NCBI RefSeq assembly: GCF_900142735.1
Contig: NZ_FRBY01000004.1
Location: 186,001-250,000, forward strand
Direction: 5' to 3'
DNA: 64,000 nucleotides
Source of the DNA: Flavobacterium saccharophilum
GTDB lineage: Bacteria; Bacteroidota; Bacteroidia; Flavobacteriales; Flavobacteriaceae
Part shown: positions 52,058-61,084 of the stretch, in pieces
How the letters are laid out: every line of letters begins with the position of its first letter
Position numbering within the stretch: position 1 is the first letter of the stretch
Translations under genes and position numbers: made by a program
Notes under the pieces: generated by a model
The model's input: the letters and a program-made list of their open reading frames with translations, nothing else
Databases searched by the model: none
Told to the model about the DNA's origin: nothing

Positions 52058-53572
52058 ATGAAAATCAAAATAACAGCAGCATTATTAATAAGCATGCTCT
52101 TTACGATATCATCATGTACCGATTTAGATGAACAATTATATGATAGGGTAGAAGATGGGAATTTTGGAAATACTCCCAAAGAAATTGATGCATTAGTTGG
52201 AGGTGCGTATTCTTCGTTAAGAGGATTTGCAGATGCGATATCCAATAATTATCCAACCTGCGAGTATGTATTCTTTTTAAACGAAACGGTTTCTGATGAA
52301 GCGACAATTCCTACCAGAGGAACAAACTGGTACGATGGCGGACAATACCAGGATGCACAAAAACACACCTGGAAAGCAGATAATCGTATGATTCTTTCGG
52401 CCTGGCGTTACAATTACAGCGGAATTGCAAAAATCAATTCGATCATTTATCAAATCGATAAATCGTCTTTAACTGATGCAGCAAAAACGCCAATTTATGC
52501 CGAATTAAAAGCCTTAAGAGCATATTACTATTATAATCTTTTGGATTTATTCGGAAATGTGCCAATAGTAACCAATTTTGAAGATACAGCTTTACCATCG
52601 AATTCTACCCGTAAACAAGTGTATGATTTTGTGGAGAAAGAATTGCTGGATGCCATTCCGCATTTAACAGCAAACGTAGTCTATTCTAAGTTTACAAAAA
52701 ATGTAGCCTATTCTCTTTTGGCGAGATTGTATTTAAATTCTGAAGCTTATATAGGTACAGCACGTTGGCAGGATTGCATCGATATGTGTCAGAAAGTTAC
52801 AGGATATACTTTAGCACCTGATTTCTTTGCGAATTTTGCAACTGAAAATCAAAAGTCACCTGAAATTATTTTTGCTATTCCTTATGATTCAAAAGCAGGA
52901 ACAGTTGGAAACTATATGTCATCAATGTCTTGTCATTACTTGCATAAACTGACACTTTCAGCAATTGGAGATTATCCTTGGAGTGCAAACGGAATGTGTG
53001 CACAACCAGGTGTTTATTCTGCTTTTGGAGATACAGACAAAAGAAAAAAATGTATGGTTGCCGGAGATCAGATCAATTTGGCAAACGGACAGGTTATCAT
53101 TATGGATAACGGAGAACCTTTGACTTATACAGAAGAAGTAACAAGTGTTGCTGATGCTAAAGAAAATGAAGGTGTTCGTTTGGGTAAATATGAAATGAAA
53201 GCTGGAGAACAATGGGAACGCGATCATGATTTAGTTGTAATTCGTTATGCTGAAATCCTGATGATGCAGGCAGAATGTTACGTTCGCTTGGGATCTGCAG
53301 ATTTGGCAAAACCATTTCTACAACAAGTTACAGCGCGTGCCGGAGAAGAAATGCCAGCAACAATCGATCTTCATTTTATCGATCAGGAATTGCTAAAGGA
53401 ATTTACTTTTGAAGGAAGAAGAAGAACAGATAATATTCGTTTTGGAACTTTCTTCCTGCCATGGTGGGAGAAAGGAGCAACAGAAAAATACAGAGCAATT
53501 TTTCCTATTCCAAGTACTGTTTTAACTACAAATAAAAACCTGAAACAGAATCCTGGTTATCCTCTGAATTAG
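52058..53572 (+). CDS. susD: SusD-like glycan-binding lipoprotein
   Basis: A 504-aa lipoprotein (LLISMLFTISSC). RagB/SusD signature: LDEQLYDRVEDGNF, AELKALRAYYYYNLLDLFGN, SLLARLYLNSEAY, VVIRYAEILMMQAECYVRLG, and FTFEGRRRTDNIRFGTF at the C-terminus. It forms the lid of the SusC transporter. Confidence 0.95.
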   Translation: MKIKITAALLISMLFTISSCTDLDEQLYDRVEDGNFGNTPKEIDALVGGAYSSLRGFADAISNNYPTCEYVFFLNETVSDEATIPTRGTNWYDGGQYQDAQKHTWKADNRMILSAWRYNYSGIAKINSIIYQIDKSSLTDAAKTPIYAELKALRAYYYYNLLDLFGNVPIVTNFEDTALPSNSTRKQVYDFVEKELLDAIPHLTANVVYSKFTKNVAYSLLARLYLNSEAYIGTARWQDCIDMCQKVTGYTLAPDFFANFATENQKSPEIIFAIPYDSKAGTVGNYMSSMSCHYLHKLTLSAIGDYPWSANGMCAQPGVYSAFGDTDKRKKCMVAGDQINLANGQVIIMDNGEPLTYTEEVTSVADAKENEGVRLGKYEMKAGEQWERDHDLVVIRYAEILMMQAECYVRLGSADLAKPFLQQVTARAGEEMPATIDLHFIDQELLKEFTFEGRRRTDNIRFGTFFLPWWEKGATEKYRAIFPIPSTVLTTNKNLKQNPGYPLN

Positions 53573-53980
53573 GTTATTGAATGTCAGTCTTCCATGTTGG
53601 TTAGTCGTGGAAGGCTGACATATTTTAAAAAAAGATTTTACGCCACTCCCGATAGCTATCGGGATAAAGGATTATTAGGATTGAAAAGTAATTTTTGTCT
53701 CTCGCAGATTCTGCAGATTCTGCAGATTTATTTTGATGAGTTTAAATAAATCTTTCAGAATCTGCTTAAATCATTTTAAATCTGCGTGAAATAATTTTAG
53801 CCAAAGATTATAAGGAGAAGAATGATTTAAAAAAAAATCAGCCAGATCTGCGAAATCTGCGAGAGAAAATTTTAGCCACAGATTAACGGATTAAAATGAT
53901 TAAAAAATCTATGAAAATCTTTTAATCTGTGGCAAAAAAAATAACTACGACCAATCATAAAAACAAAAAAGTATTTCAAT
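53573..53980. other. Gap with large inverted repeats
   Basis: Contains CCCGATAGCTATCGGG (53648-53663) and the nested repeat at 53692-53937. No gene. Confidence 0.6.
53692..53937. repeat. Nested inverted repeat (CGCAGATTCTGCAGATT type)
   Basis: CTCTCGCAGATTCTGCAGAT (from 53700) pairs with ATCTGCGAAATCTGCGAGAG (to 53864); inner TCTGC/GCAGA words repeat. A second hairpin GCCACAGATTAACGGATTAAAA / TTTTAATCTGTGGC follows (53875-53933; quoted in part). It lies between susD and the GH gene. Confidence 0.75.
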
Positions 53981-55225
53981 ATGAAAAGATATATCACATT
54001 ATTGTTTTTTGGTGTCATGAACATTTTAGTCGCCGCTGGATGCAGCAGTGATGACAAAGGTTCAGATAAACCCACAGAACCAGAAACAATTCAGCCTGTT
54101 GCGATTGAAAAAGCAAATAGCACCAAAATTTATGTGCATTACATGCCCTGGTTTGAAACCAATGAAAGTAGTGCCGATAAAAAATGGGGATATCACTGGA
54201 CAATGGCCAACAAAAACCCGAATACGATAGGAGCAAATAATCGTAGAGAAATTGCATCTTATTATTATCCTCTAATTGGCCCGTATCATTCTGGTGATAA
54301 AAATGTGATTGAAAATCATTTATTACTGATGAAATATTCAGGAATTGATGGTGTTTTGATCGATTGGTATGGCACTTATGATGTTAATGATTACAGAATG
54401 GTAAAAGAAAATACAGAACAACTTATTGCCATGTTAGACAAAGTAGGACTGGAATATGCCATTGTTTATGAAGACAGAGTAACGACAAATGTTGTCAATG
54501 CCGGAAAAGCAATTTCGGTAACCAGCGCGGCCAAAACTGATTTAGCTTATATGGAGAAAAATTATTTTGATGATGCCAATTACATCAAAGTAAACGGGAA
54601 GCCATTGTTGTTGAACTTTGGACCTATTGTATTGCAAACACCTGCAGAATGGACCAATGTTTTTGGTACGCTGACTACAAAACCTACTTTTTTAACGCTG
54701 TGGGATCAATCTGTTGAAGCGGGTGCGAATGCCTCTGGCGAGTACGCCTGGGTATATAAAAATAGCACTTATTTGACTAATTTCTATACCAGCACAAAAC
54801 CAAAACTTTCAGTTGCTATGGGAGGTGCTTATCCTGGTTTTAAAGATTTTTATGCCGAAGGTGGTGGTGGTTCCGCCATCGGTTGGACGATTGAACATAA
54901 TAACGGAGCCACATTGGATGAAACGCTTGCATTAGCTAAAAATGCCAATTTAAATTACCTGCAACTGATTACATGGAATGACTTTGGAGAAGGAACCATG
55001 TTCGAACCAACAGTAGAATTTGGCTATACTTACATCGAAAAAGTGAAAACCTTTGCCGGTGTAAAAAATACCGAATCCTTTTTTGCAGATATAAGCAAAT
55101 TGTATAACCTAAGAGTAGAAAAGAAAGGCAATGCCGATGCCCAGAAAAAATTAGATCAGGCTTTTAATTATTTTGTTTCGATGCAGCCAGCAAAAGCGAA
55201 ACAGTTAATAAGCGAAATAAAATAA
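53981..55225 (+). CDS. GH71/GH99-like glycoside hydrolase lipoprotein
   Basis: A 414-aa lipoprotein (NILVAAGCSSDD, lipid Cys about 21). The barrel starts IYVHYMPWFE; DGVLIDWYGTYDVNDYRM and the acid/base region LITWNDFGEGTMFEP (Glu about 337) match GH71 alpha-1,3-glucanases and GH99 endo-alpha-mannosidases. The ITWNDFGEG wording is closer to GH71. Cuts alpha-glycan chains at the surface, with GH97 finishing in the periplasm. Confidence 0.75.
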   Translation: MKRYITLLFFGVMNILVAAGCSSDDKGSDKPTEPETIQPVAIEKANSTKIYVHYMPWFETNESSADKKWGYHWTMANKNPNTIGANNRREIASYYYPLIGPYHSGDKNVIENHLLLMKYSGIDGVLIDWYGTYDVNDYRMVKENTEQLIAMLDKVGLEYAIVYEDRVTTNVVNAGKAISVTSAAKTDLAYMEKNYFDDANYIKVNGKPLLLNFGPIVLQTPAEWTNVFGTLTTKPTFLTLWDQSVEAGANASGEYAWVYKNSTYLTNFYTSTKPKLSVAMGGAYPGFKDFYAEGGGGSAIGWTIEHNNGATLDETLALAKNANLNYLQLITWNDFGEGTMFEPTVEFGYTYIEKVKTFAGVKNTESFFADISKLYNLRVEKKGNADAQKKLDQAFNYFVSMQPAKAKQLISEIK

Positions 55226-55250
55226 GAGTTGTAATTAATACAATTAAATA

Positions 55251-57275
55251 ATGAAAAACATAACACATAGATACTGTTTAATTCTTTTTGCGTCAATTTT
55301 GATTTACGCTTGCAGTGCCAGTACTAAAAAAACATACAAAATCAGCTCTCCGGGAAAAAACACTGAATTAGTTTTTGAATTAACTGCTTCAGGTCAGCCT
55401 CAATACAGTTTTACATCCAGTGGAAAATCGGTTATTGAGCCTTCTTTAATGGGATTTGAGTTTCAGGGAATTCAAAAAATGACTGAAGGTTTTGAAGTGG
55501 TTTCCACCGAAGAAAAAACATCAGATGAAACCTGGGAACAACCTTGGGGAGAATTCAAAAAAGGGAGAGATCACCACAACGAATTGATTGTTCATTTGAA
55601 AGAAGCAAAAGGAGAAGAACGTTTGGTTGATATTATTTTCAGGGTTTTTGATGATGGAGTAGGTTTTAGATATTCTTTTCCGAAACAGCCTAATTTAGGG
55701 AAAGTGAAAATTTCGAATGAAGTTACAGAGTTCACTTTTAAGTCGGATAATGATGTTTGGTGGATTCCGGTGCACCGCGAAAATAGTTATTACGAAAGCA
55801 CGTATCGCAAAACACTAATCAGTAAAACCGATACAATCAATACTCCGGCCACTTTTGAAACTAAGGAGAAATTGTACGTTGCGATTCACGAAGCTAATTT
55901 GACTGATTTTGCTTCGATGACACTCTTGAAAACAAGTGATAAACAATACAAAAGCGATTTGGTGCCTTGGGCAGATGGTGTAAAGGTTTATGCTGAAACG
56001 CCTTTTCAAACGCCTTGGAGAACTATTGTAGTTGGAAAAACACCAGGTGATGTTGCAACGTCAACTATAATGCTGAATCTGAATGAGCCTTCAAAAATTG
56101 ATGATCTTTCATGGATTACACCTTCTAAATATATTGGAATTTGGTGGGGAATGCATTTGGAAAAATTCACCTGGGGGCAAGGGCCGAAACATGGGGCGAC
56201 AACTAAGAATACAAAAGAATATATTGATTTTGCTGCGAAAAACAATTTTGACGGCGTTCTGGTAGAAGGCTGGAACGAGGGCTGGGATGGCGACTGGACA
56301 GCCGATGGATCTGCATTTAGTTTTGTAAAAGCGTATCCTGATTTTAATTTGGAAGAAATTACCAAATATGCGGCCATCAAAAATGTTCGTTTAATTGGGC
56401 ATCACGAAACGGCAGGGGCTACCAAAAATTATGAAAGCCAATTGGAAGATGCTTTTAAACTGTATCAGAAAATGGGCGTGAATTCTGTTAAAACGGGTTA
56501 TGTCAACAAATATTTAGATAAAAAAGAATGGCACGACAGCCAATACGGAGCACGTCATTACAGAAAAGTAATCGAAACGGCGGCTAAATATCATATTATG
56601 ATTGACAACCATGAACCTATGAAAGGAACCGGAATTCAGCGTACATATCCAAATTTCATGTCTCAGGAAGGCGGAAGAGGTCAGGAATATAACGCCTGGT
56701 CTGTTGATGGAGGAAATACTCCCGAACACTTGACGACTTTACCTTTTACAAGAATGTTATCAGGACCGTTTGATTATACGCCGGGGAATTTCAATTTTGA
56801 TTATAAAACACCTTCGGGAGCCAGAGTACAAACGACTTTAGCAAATCAACTGGCCTTGTATGTTATTATTTTCAGTCCGTTGCAAATGGCTTCAGATTTG
56901 CCTGAAAATTATGTTGGAAAACCGGAATTTCAATTCATAAAAGACGTTCCGTGTACCTGGTCGTATACCAAAGTTTTAGATTCTAAAATTGGAGAATATA
57001 CAACTATTGTGCGTAAAGACTGGGACGAGAAAAACTGGTATTTAGGTTCTATTACAAACAAAGACGCTAGAGATCTTAAAGTGCAATTGTCATTTTTGGA
57101 TGCAGGAAAAGAATACGAAGCCGAAATTTATGCCGATGGAGCAGGAGCGAATTATAAAACAAATCCGTATCCGGTAACCATTTCTAAGCAAAAAGTAAAC
57201 AGTAAAACAGTATTAGATATTAAACTCGCAGCTGGCGGAGGAGCAGCTATAAAATTTTCTCCAATGCAGAAATAA
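55251..57275 (+). CDS. GH97 alpha-glycosidase (SusB-like) lipoprotein
   Basis: A 674-aa protein with a lipoprotein-like signal (FASILIYAC). GH97 signatures: PWGEFKKGRDHHNELIVHLK, KYIGIWWGMHLEKFTWGQGP, NFDGVLVEGWNEGWDGDW, and MIDNHEPMKGTGIQRTYPN with Glu next to His, followed by MSQEGGRGQEYNAW. The Glu-containing form of this loop fits the inverting, SusB-type group rather than retaining members; I cannot be certain by eye. It releases glucose (or galactose) from alpha-linked oligosaccharides and starts 26 bp after the GH71/99 gene. Confidence 0.9.
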   Translation: MKNITHRYCLILFASILIYACSASTKKTYKISSPGKNTELVFELTASGQPQYSFTSSGKSVIEPSLMGFEFQGIQKMTEGFEVVSTEEKTSDETWEQPWGEFKKGRDHHNELIVHLKEAKGEERLVDIIFRVFDDGVGFRYSFPKQPNLGKVKISNEVTEFTFKSDNDVWWIPVHRENSYYESTYRKTLISKTDTINTPATFETKEKLYVAIHEANLTDFASMTLLKTSDKQYKSDLVPWADGVKVYAETPFQTPWRTIVVGKTPGDVATSTIMLNLNEPSKIDDLSWITPSKYIGIWWGMHLEKFTWGQGPKHGATTKNTKEYIDFAAKNNFDGVLVEGWNEGWDGDWTADGSAFSFVKAYPDFNLEEITKYAAIKNVRLIGHHETAGATKNYESQLEDAFKLYQKMGVNSVKTGYVNKYLDKKEWHDSQYGARHYRKVIETAAKYHIMIDNHEPMKGTGIQRTYPNFMSQEGGRGQEYNAWSVDGGNTPEHLTTLPFTRMLSGPFDYTPGNFNFDYKTPSGARVQTTLANQLALYVIIFSPLQMASDLPENYVGKPEFQFIKDVPCTWSYTKVLDSKIGEYTTIVRKDWDEKNWYLGSITNKDARDLKVQLSFLDAGKEYEAEIYADGAGANYKTNPYPVTISKQKVNSKTVLDIKLAAGGGAAIKFSPMQK

Positions 57276-57321
57276 TTGAGTTAGTTTAAGTTTATTTAAG
57301 TTAAGTTTGAGTTTGGCAATG

Positions 57322-57354
57322 AACCCGATATCTTTTTAGAAGATGTCGGGTTTG
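57322..57354 (+). terminator. Terminator of the PUL
   Basis: AACCCGATATCTT / AAGATGTCGGGTT stem then TTGTTATTT, 47 bp past the GH97 stop. Confidence 0.75.
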
Positions 57355-57365
57355 TTATTTGTTCC

Positions 57366-57605
57366 AAGTTTCAGGTTTCAGGTTGCAAGCTAGACGGGTA
57401 ATTTTATCGCAAAGTTCGCTAAGTTTTATTACTTCAATGGTTTTACAAAAAAGAAAGTTCGCAAAGCTTTGAGTTAATCTAGCTTTGCGAACTTTGTGTT
57501 TTCTAAACATACAGTTAGATAAAAAACTTAGCGAACTTTGCGGTAAAATTTATGCTCAAAGTCAAGCAACCTGAAACCTGAAACCTGAAACCTGAAACCT
57601 GAAAC
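57366..57605. repeat. Large nested inverted repeat between convergent genes
   Basis: Three nested arm pairs: AAGTTTCAGGTTTCAGGTTG / CAACCTGAAACCTGAAACCT (outer, the right arm with five CCTGAAA heptamers); ATCGCAAAGTTCGCTAAGTT / AACTTAGCGAACTTTGCGGT (middle); AGTTCGCAAAGCT / AGCTTTGCGAACT (inner). The total is about 240 bp. Confidence 0.88.
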
Positions 57606-57610
57606 TAAAA

Positions 57611-58525
57611 TTAGTGTTTATAAAGTTTAACATGATTTCCGAAAGAGTAGGTAGCGGTTAGGGTTGGACCATTGTATCCCCATTTAAAGTATCCGTTCAG
57701 TCTTTCTTTTTCGACATCAACTCTAATATTTAAACCAGTATAACCGGCAGTCAAACTAAAATTTTTGTAGACATTATATAAAACAGATAGGTTATAACTT
57801 AATATTCGGCCGTCGATATCGTTAATTTTTAGGGCGAAATAGTTCGTATTTACATAAAGTCCCCATTTTTTTGCTAAAACAACCTCTGCCCAAAGGCCCA
57901 AATCAGGCAGTGGCGCGGTAAAATCAAAATTATCTTTATATTCTGCTTGTGCATTTTCTCCTTCAACTTTTAAACCAACATCACCAAATAAAACGTGCGC
58001 TCCAATAAGAGCTCCAATTTCATATTTTGGCTTTGATATAAAGGCATAGCCATAATATATACGAGCGATTTGAGTGTCCTGAAATGATGAAACAGTTGTA
58101 TTTATATTGTAGACATTATCACCAAATTCGATGTCTCTTTCCAATTTCTTGGTTGAGGTTCGTTTTAGATAGAAAAACTCACTTCCTAGTCTTGATCTTC
58201 TTGAAATTCTCCACTCAAAACTAGCGGCAAATGATGTAGAAGTTCTATTAAATCCCAAGTCTTTTTCAAAATCAATCAGACTTCCAGAATCGCCATTGTT
58301 TGTGCCTACTTGTACCTCTGCACTATTTGTGGGGAAAAAGAAACCGGCGTTAAACTTAAAGCGTCTTGCATGCCAAGGCAAATCTTCAGGATCATAATCC
58401 TGAGGGGTGTCGGAATTATCTTGTAAGGCAGGTAAAGTATTCTCGGTAGCGATTTCAGCAGTAGTCTGTGCATTTGCCGAAAACCAAAAAAAGGAAATAA
58501 TCAATAAAGAAAATAATTTTTTCAT
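57611..58525 (-). CDS. Outer-membrane beta-barrel protein
   Basis: A 304-aa protein; the ATG at 58525 gives a signal peptide (KLFSLLIISFFWFSANAQ), while the longer frame from 58576 adds 17 residues before it. The mature part is a series of amphipathic strands ending TLTATYSFGNHVKLYKH. RRFKFNAGFFFPTNSAEVQV is the first strand pair. Barrel of unknown cargo or structural role. Confidence 0.75.
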   Translation of the reverse strand: MKKLFSLLIISFFWFSANAQTTAEIATENTLPALQDNSDTPQDYDPEDLPWHARRFKFNAGFFFPTNSAEVQVGTNNGDSGSLIDFEKDLGFNRTSTSFAASFEWRISRRSRLGSEFFYLKRTSTKKLERDIEFGDNVYNINTTVSSFQDTQIARIYYGYAFISKPKYEIGALIGAHVLFGDVGLKVEGENAQAEYKDNFDFTAPLPDLGLWAEVVLAKKWGLYVNTNYFALKINDIDGRILSYNLSVLYNVYKNFSLTAGYTGLNIRVDVEKERLNGYFKWGYNGPTLTATYSFGNHVKLYKH

Positions 58526-58663
58526 GAGATTTATTTTTAAGTTTTGGTGGATAGTTTTAACAATTAAAGTTAACAAAAAAAATCATGCAATTCATTTTTT
58601 TGCTTTTATTATTTGATTAATTCCTTTGATAGTCAGTAAGCTATAGGTTTTGTTAAAATTAGT

Positions 58664-58673
58664 TGACATGTCA
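58664..58673. promoter_or_regulatory. MarR operator candidate before marR
   Basis: Perfect palindrome TGACATGTCA, within TTGACATGTCA. The TTG at 58663-58665 stands 18 bp before TAATTTTG (58684-58691), so a bound repressor would cover the -33 box. A second copy lies before the MATE gene. Confidence 0.65.
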
Positions 58674-58695
58674 CTCTTTTTTGTAATTTTGCATC

Positions 58696-59172
58696 ATGAC
58701 AGACACAAATACAAATTCAGAACCATTTGGTAAAGCTTTTAGTGCTGAAATTGCAGACAGTTTTTTATTTCAGATTCACCGAATTAAAAAGGCTCTTTTT
58801 CGTCGTACAAATGCTTTAATGAGCGAAGCCGGAATCACGCTGCAGTTAGAACAATTGCCGTTAATCATGATTTTACAACATAAAGATTTGTCTCAAAGAG
58901 AACTTTCAGATAAGACAATGCGTGACAAATCTTCTATTTTAAGAAGCATCAATGCCTTAGAAAAAAAGAATTTACTTGTGGTGCGAAAAGATAAAACTGA
59001 CAAGCGTAAAAATGTGGTAAGCCTTACAGAAGAAGGTATTGCTTTAGCTAAAGTTATTCGTGCGTTAATGAAAAAATCAGAAGATGAGGTGCTTTCTGTA
59101 TTTTCTGCAAAAGAAAGAATTGAAGCTTTGGAAACCATTAGAAATTATGCGGATAGATTAGATCAATCTTGA
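58696..59172 (+). CDS. MarR-family repressor
   Basis: A 158-aa winged-helix protein: ITLQLEQLPLIMILQHKDLS, then recognition helix QRELSDKTMRDKSSILRSIN and wing LVVRKDKTDKRKNVVSLTEE. Its -7 box TAATTTTG ends four bases before the ATG, so its mRNA may be nearly leaderless. It likely controls itself and the MATE pump downstream through TTGAxATGTCAA sites. Confidence 0.9.
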   Translation: MTDTNTNSEPFGKAFSAEIADSFLFQIHRIKKALFRRTNALMSEAGITLQLEQLPLIMILQHKDLSQRELSDKTMRDKSSILRSINALEKKNLLVVRKDKTDKRKNVVSLTEEGIALAKVIRALMKKSEDEVLSVFSAKERIEALETIRNYADRLDQS

Positions 59173-59192
59173 TTTTTTTTAAGAATTAAAGG

Positions 59193-59204
59193 TTGATATG
59201 TCAA
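59193..59204. promoter_or_regulatory. MarR operator candidate before MATE gene
   Basis: TTGATATGTCAA, a near-perfect palindrome differing in one arm base from TTGACATGTCAA-like site before marR. It lies 130 bp before the MATE ATG. Confidence 0.6.
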
Positions 59205-59218
59205 CTTTTTGAGAATAT

Positions 59219-59272
59219 AGAGTAAAGAGTAAAGAGTAAAGAAGAAAGAAGAAAGAAGAAAGAAGAAAGAGT
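59219..59272. repeat. Heptamer tandem repeat before the MATE gene
   Basis: AGAGTAA about three times, then AGAAGAA about four to five times (all seven bases long), between the operator and the MATE start. Copy number may vary and change spacing. Confidence 0.85.
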
Positions 59273-59333
59273 GTCACTCTCAATGGCTATCAGGATAAAA
59301 ATCAATTGGTAAAACAAATTGTAAAATAAGAAA

Positions 59334-60755
59334 ATGAATAAAAAAGAATTATTAGAAGGGCCGATATTGTCTTCATTATTAAAATTGGCGGTGCCAATTA
59401 TGATTGCCAATCTATTACAGGCCGCTTATCAATTGGTGGATGCTTTTTGGGTGGGGCGTTTGGGCGGAGATGCTGTTGCGGCGGTGTCTGTGAGTACGCC
59501 GGTTATATTTTTAACGATTGCTTTAGGAACGGGTCTTGCCATTGCAGGTTCGATTTTGATTGCGCAATATTTTGGAGCCGGACAGCAGGAAATGGTCAAT
59601 CATGTCGCCGCGCAAACTTTGTTGATGGTGATTAGTGTTTCGGTAGTATTATCGATTATTGGATATTGGCTGAGTCCGTATTTTTTGGAGGTGCTGAATG
59701 TAACACCAGAGGTCTATAAAGACGCTTTGGGTTTTATGCGTGTCGCTTTTATTGGTCTTGTATTCAGTTTTAGTTTTATGATTTTCCAATCCGTGATGCG
59801 TGGGGTTGGTCGTGTGACTTTACCGGTTTATATTGTTTTGGGAACTGTAATTCTGAATTTTGCACTAGATCCTTTGTTTATTTTTGGATGGAATTTTATT
59901 CCGGCAATGGGTGTAAAAGGAGCTGCTTTGGCGACTTTATCAACTCAGAGTCTGGCGATTGTTATTGGTTTTTTCATTTTGTTCAGAGGAAAACATGGAA
60001 TTCACCTCCAGTTGAAAGATTTTAAACCAGATTACAAACACATTAAAAAAGCGTTTAAAATTGGTTTTCCATCCTCAATTGAGCAATCGATGCGTGCGAT
60101 CGGTATGATGGCAATTACGTTTTTGATTGTACATTTTGGTACGACAACGGTTGCTTCGTACGGAGCGGGTTCTAATTTAATTCAGCTGATTTTGATTCCG
60201 GCCTTAGGACTTTCTATGGCTATCGCAACCTTAGTTGGGCAGAATATTGGTGCGGGAAATATTGCGCGCGCCGCTCAGATTGGAAAATTAGGTGGTTATT
60301 TAGGTTTCGGTTTATTGAGCGGACTTGGGATTATCGCCTACGCTTTTGCGCCGTATTTTATTGCCTTTTTCGTTCCGAATGATCAGGCGGTAATCGAAGG
60401 CGGAACTCAGTTATTAAGAATTACTTGTCTTTCGTGGGGATTTCTTGGTTTGCAGCTTTGTTTAACCGGAGTTTTCAGAGCGGTTGGAAATACAACACTC
60501 CCAATGATTTTGACTTTAGTCTCACAATGGGTGATTCAGTTTCCACTGGCTTATATTTTATCGCATAATACTTCGCTTGGTAAAGTCGGAATTTGGTGGG
60601 CTTTCCCTATTTCATCTGTTGTAACGGGATTGATCACTTTAATTATTTATGCGAAAGGCGATTGGAAAAAAGAGCGTTTAACCGGAAAAACGAATAAATT
60701 GATTGATAAGGTGGAGAAGGAAATTGTGAAGGAGGGGTTTGAGAGTGTGAAATAA
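59334..60755 (+). CDS. MATE-family multidrug efflux transporter
   Basis: A 473-aa protein with twelve membrane segments in two six-helix bundles. MATE signatures: ILSSLLKLAVPIMIANLLQA, ATTVILT-like GGDAVAAVSVSTPVIF, and VASYGAGSNLIQLILIPALG, with LVGQNIGAGN in the second half. It exports cationic drugs using Na+ or H+. A MarR gene with matching operators precedes it. Confidence 0.92.
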   Translation: MNKKELLEGPILSSLLKLAVPIMIANLLQAAYQLVDAFWVGRLGGDAVAAVSVSTPVIFLTIALGTGLAIAGSILIAQYFGAGQQEMVNHVAAQTLLMVISVSVVLSIIGYWLSPYFLEVLNVTPEVYKDALGFMRVAFIGLVFSFSFMIFQSVMRGVGRVTLPVYIVLGTVILNFALDPLFIFGWNFIPAMGVKGAALATLSTQSLAIVIGFFILFRGKHGIHLQLKDFKPDYKHIKKAFKIGFPSSIEQSMRAIGMMAITFLIVHFGTTTVASYGAGSNLIQLILIPALGLSMAIATLVGQNIGAGNIARAAQIGKLGGYLGFGLLSGLGIIAYAFAPYFIAFFVPNDQAVIEGGTQLLRITCLSWGFLGLQLCLTGVFRAVGNTTLPMILTLVSQWVIQFPLAYILSHNTSLGKVGIWWAFPISSVVTGLITLIIYAKGDWKKERLTGKTNKLIDKVEKEIVKEGFESVK

Positions 60756-61014
60756 GATTCTAAGTTGCTAAGATACTAAGGTACTAAGTTTTTTTTTGAA
60801 AGGTTCAAAGGGGCAGAGGTTCTTAAAAGGTTCAGAGTTTTTTTTGAGAGGTTCAAAGGAGCAAAGGGGCAGAGGTTCAGAGCTTTTTTTGAAGGTTCTG
60901 AGAGACTGAGGTACTGAGGTACTGAGGTTTTTTGAATAGGCTCCAGCTTTAGCTGGAGTTTGTAATAGAGGATAGTGAAGGGCTTTAGCCAAAATAATTA
61001 TAAGATATTCACGT
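60756..61014. repeat. Degenerate dispersed repeats
   Basis: CTAAGATACTAAGGTACTAA words (60765-60790), several GGTTCAAAGG/GGTTCAGAG words, then ACTGAGGTACTGAGGT. GGCTCCAGCTTTAGCTGGAG (60938-60957) is a hairpin. No gene; a short minus-strand frame over it is low complexity. Confidence 0.65.
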
Positions 61015-61043
61015 AGAGGCGCACAGTAGTGCGCCTCTTTTTG
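61013..61043 (+). terminator. Hairpin terminator after repeats
   Basis: Arms AGAGGCGCAC / GTGCGCCTCT, loop AGTA, then a T run; 260 bp past the MATE stop. Confidence 0.75.
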
Positions 61044-61084
61044 TTTGTTAAAGTGTCTTGGAATTTTGTAAATCCATTAACTCT

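Noticed and set aside
57366..57605. CRISPR array
   Set aside because: The repeated units are short heptamers or inverted arms without regular spacers, and no cas gene is near.
59201..59410. Minus-strand frame before the MATE gene
   Set aside because: Produced by the heptamer repeat and the start of MATE on the other strand.
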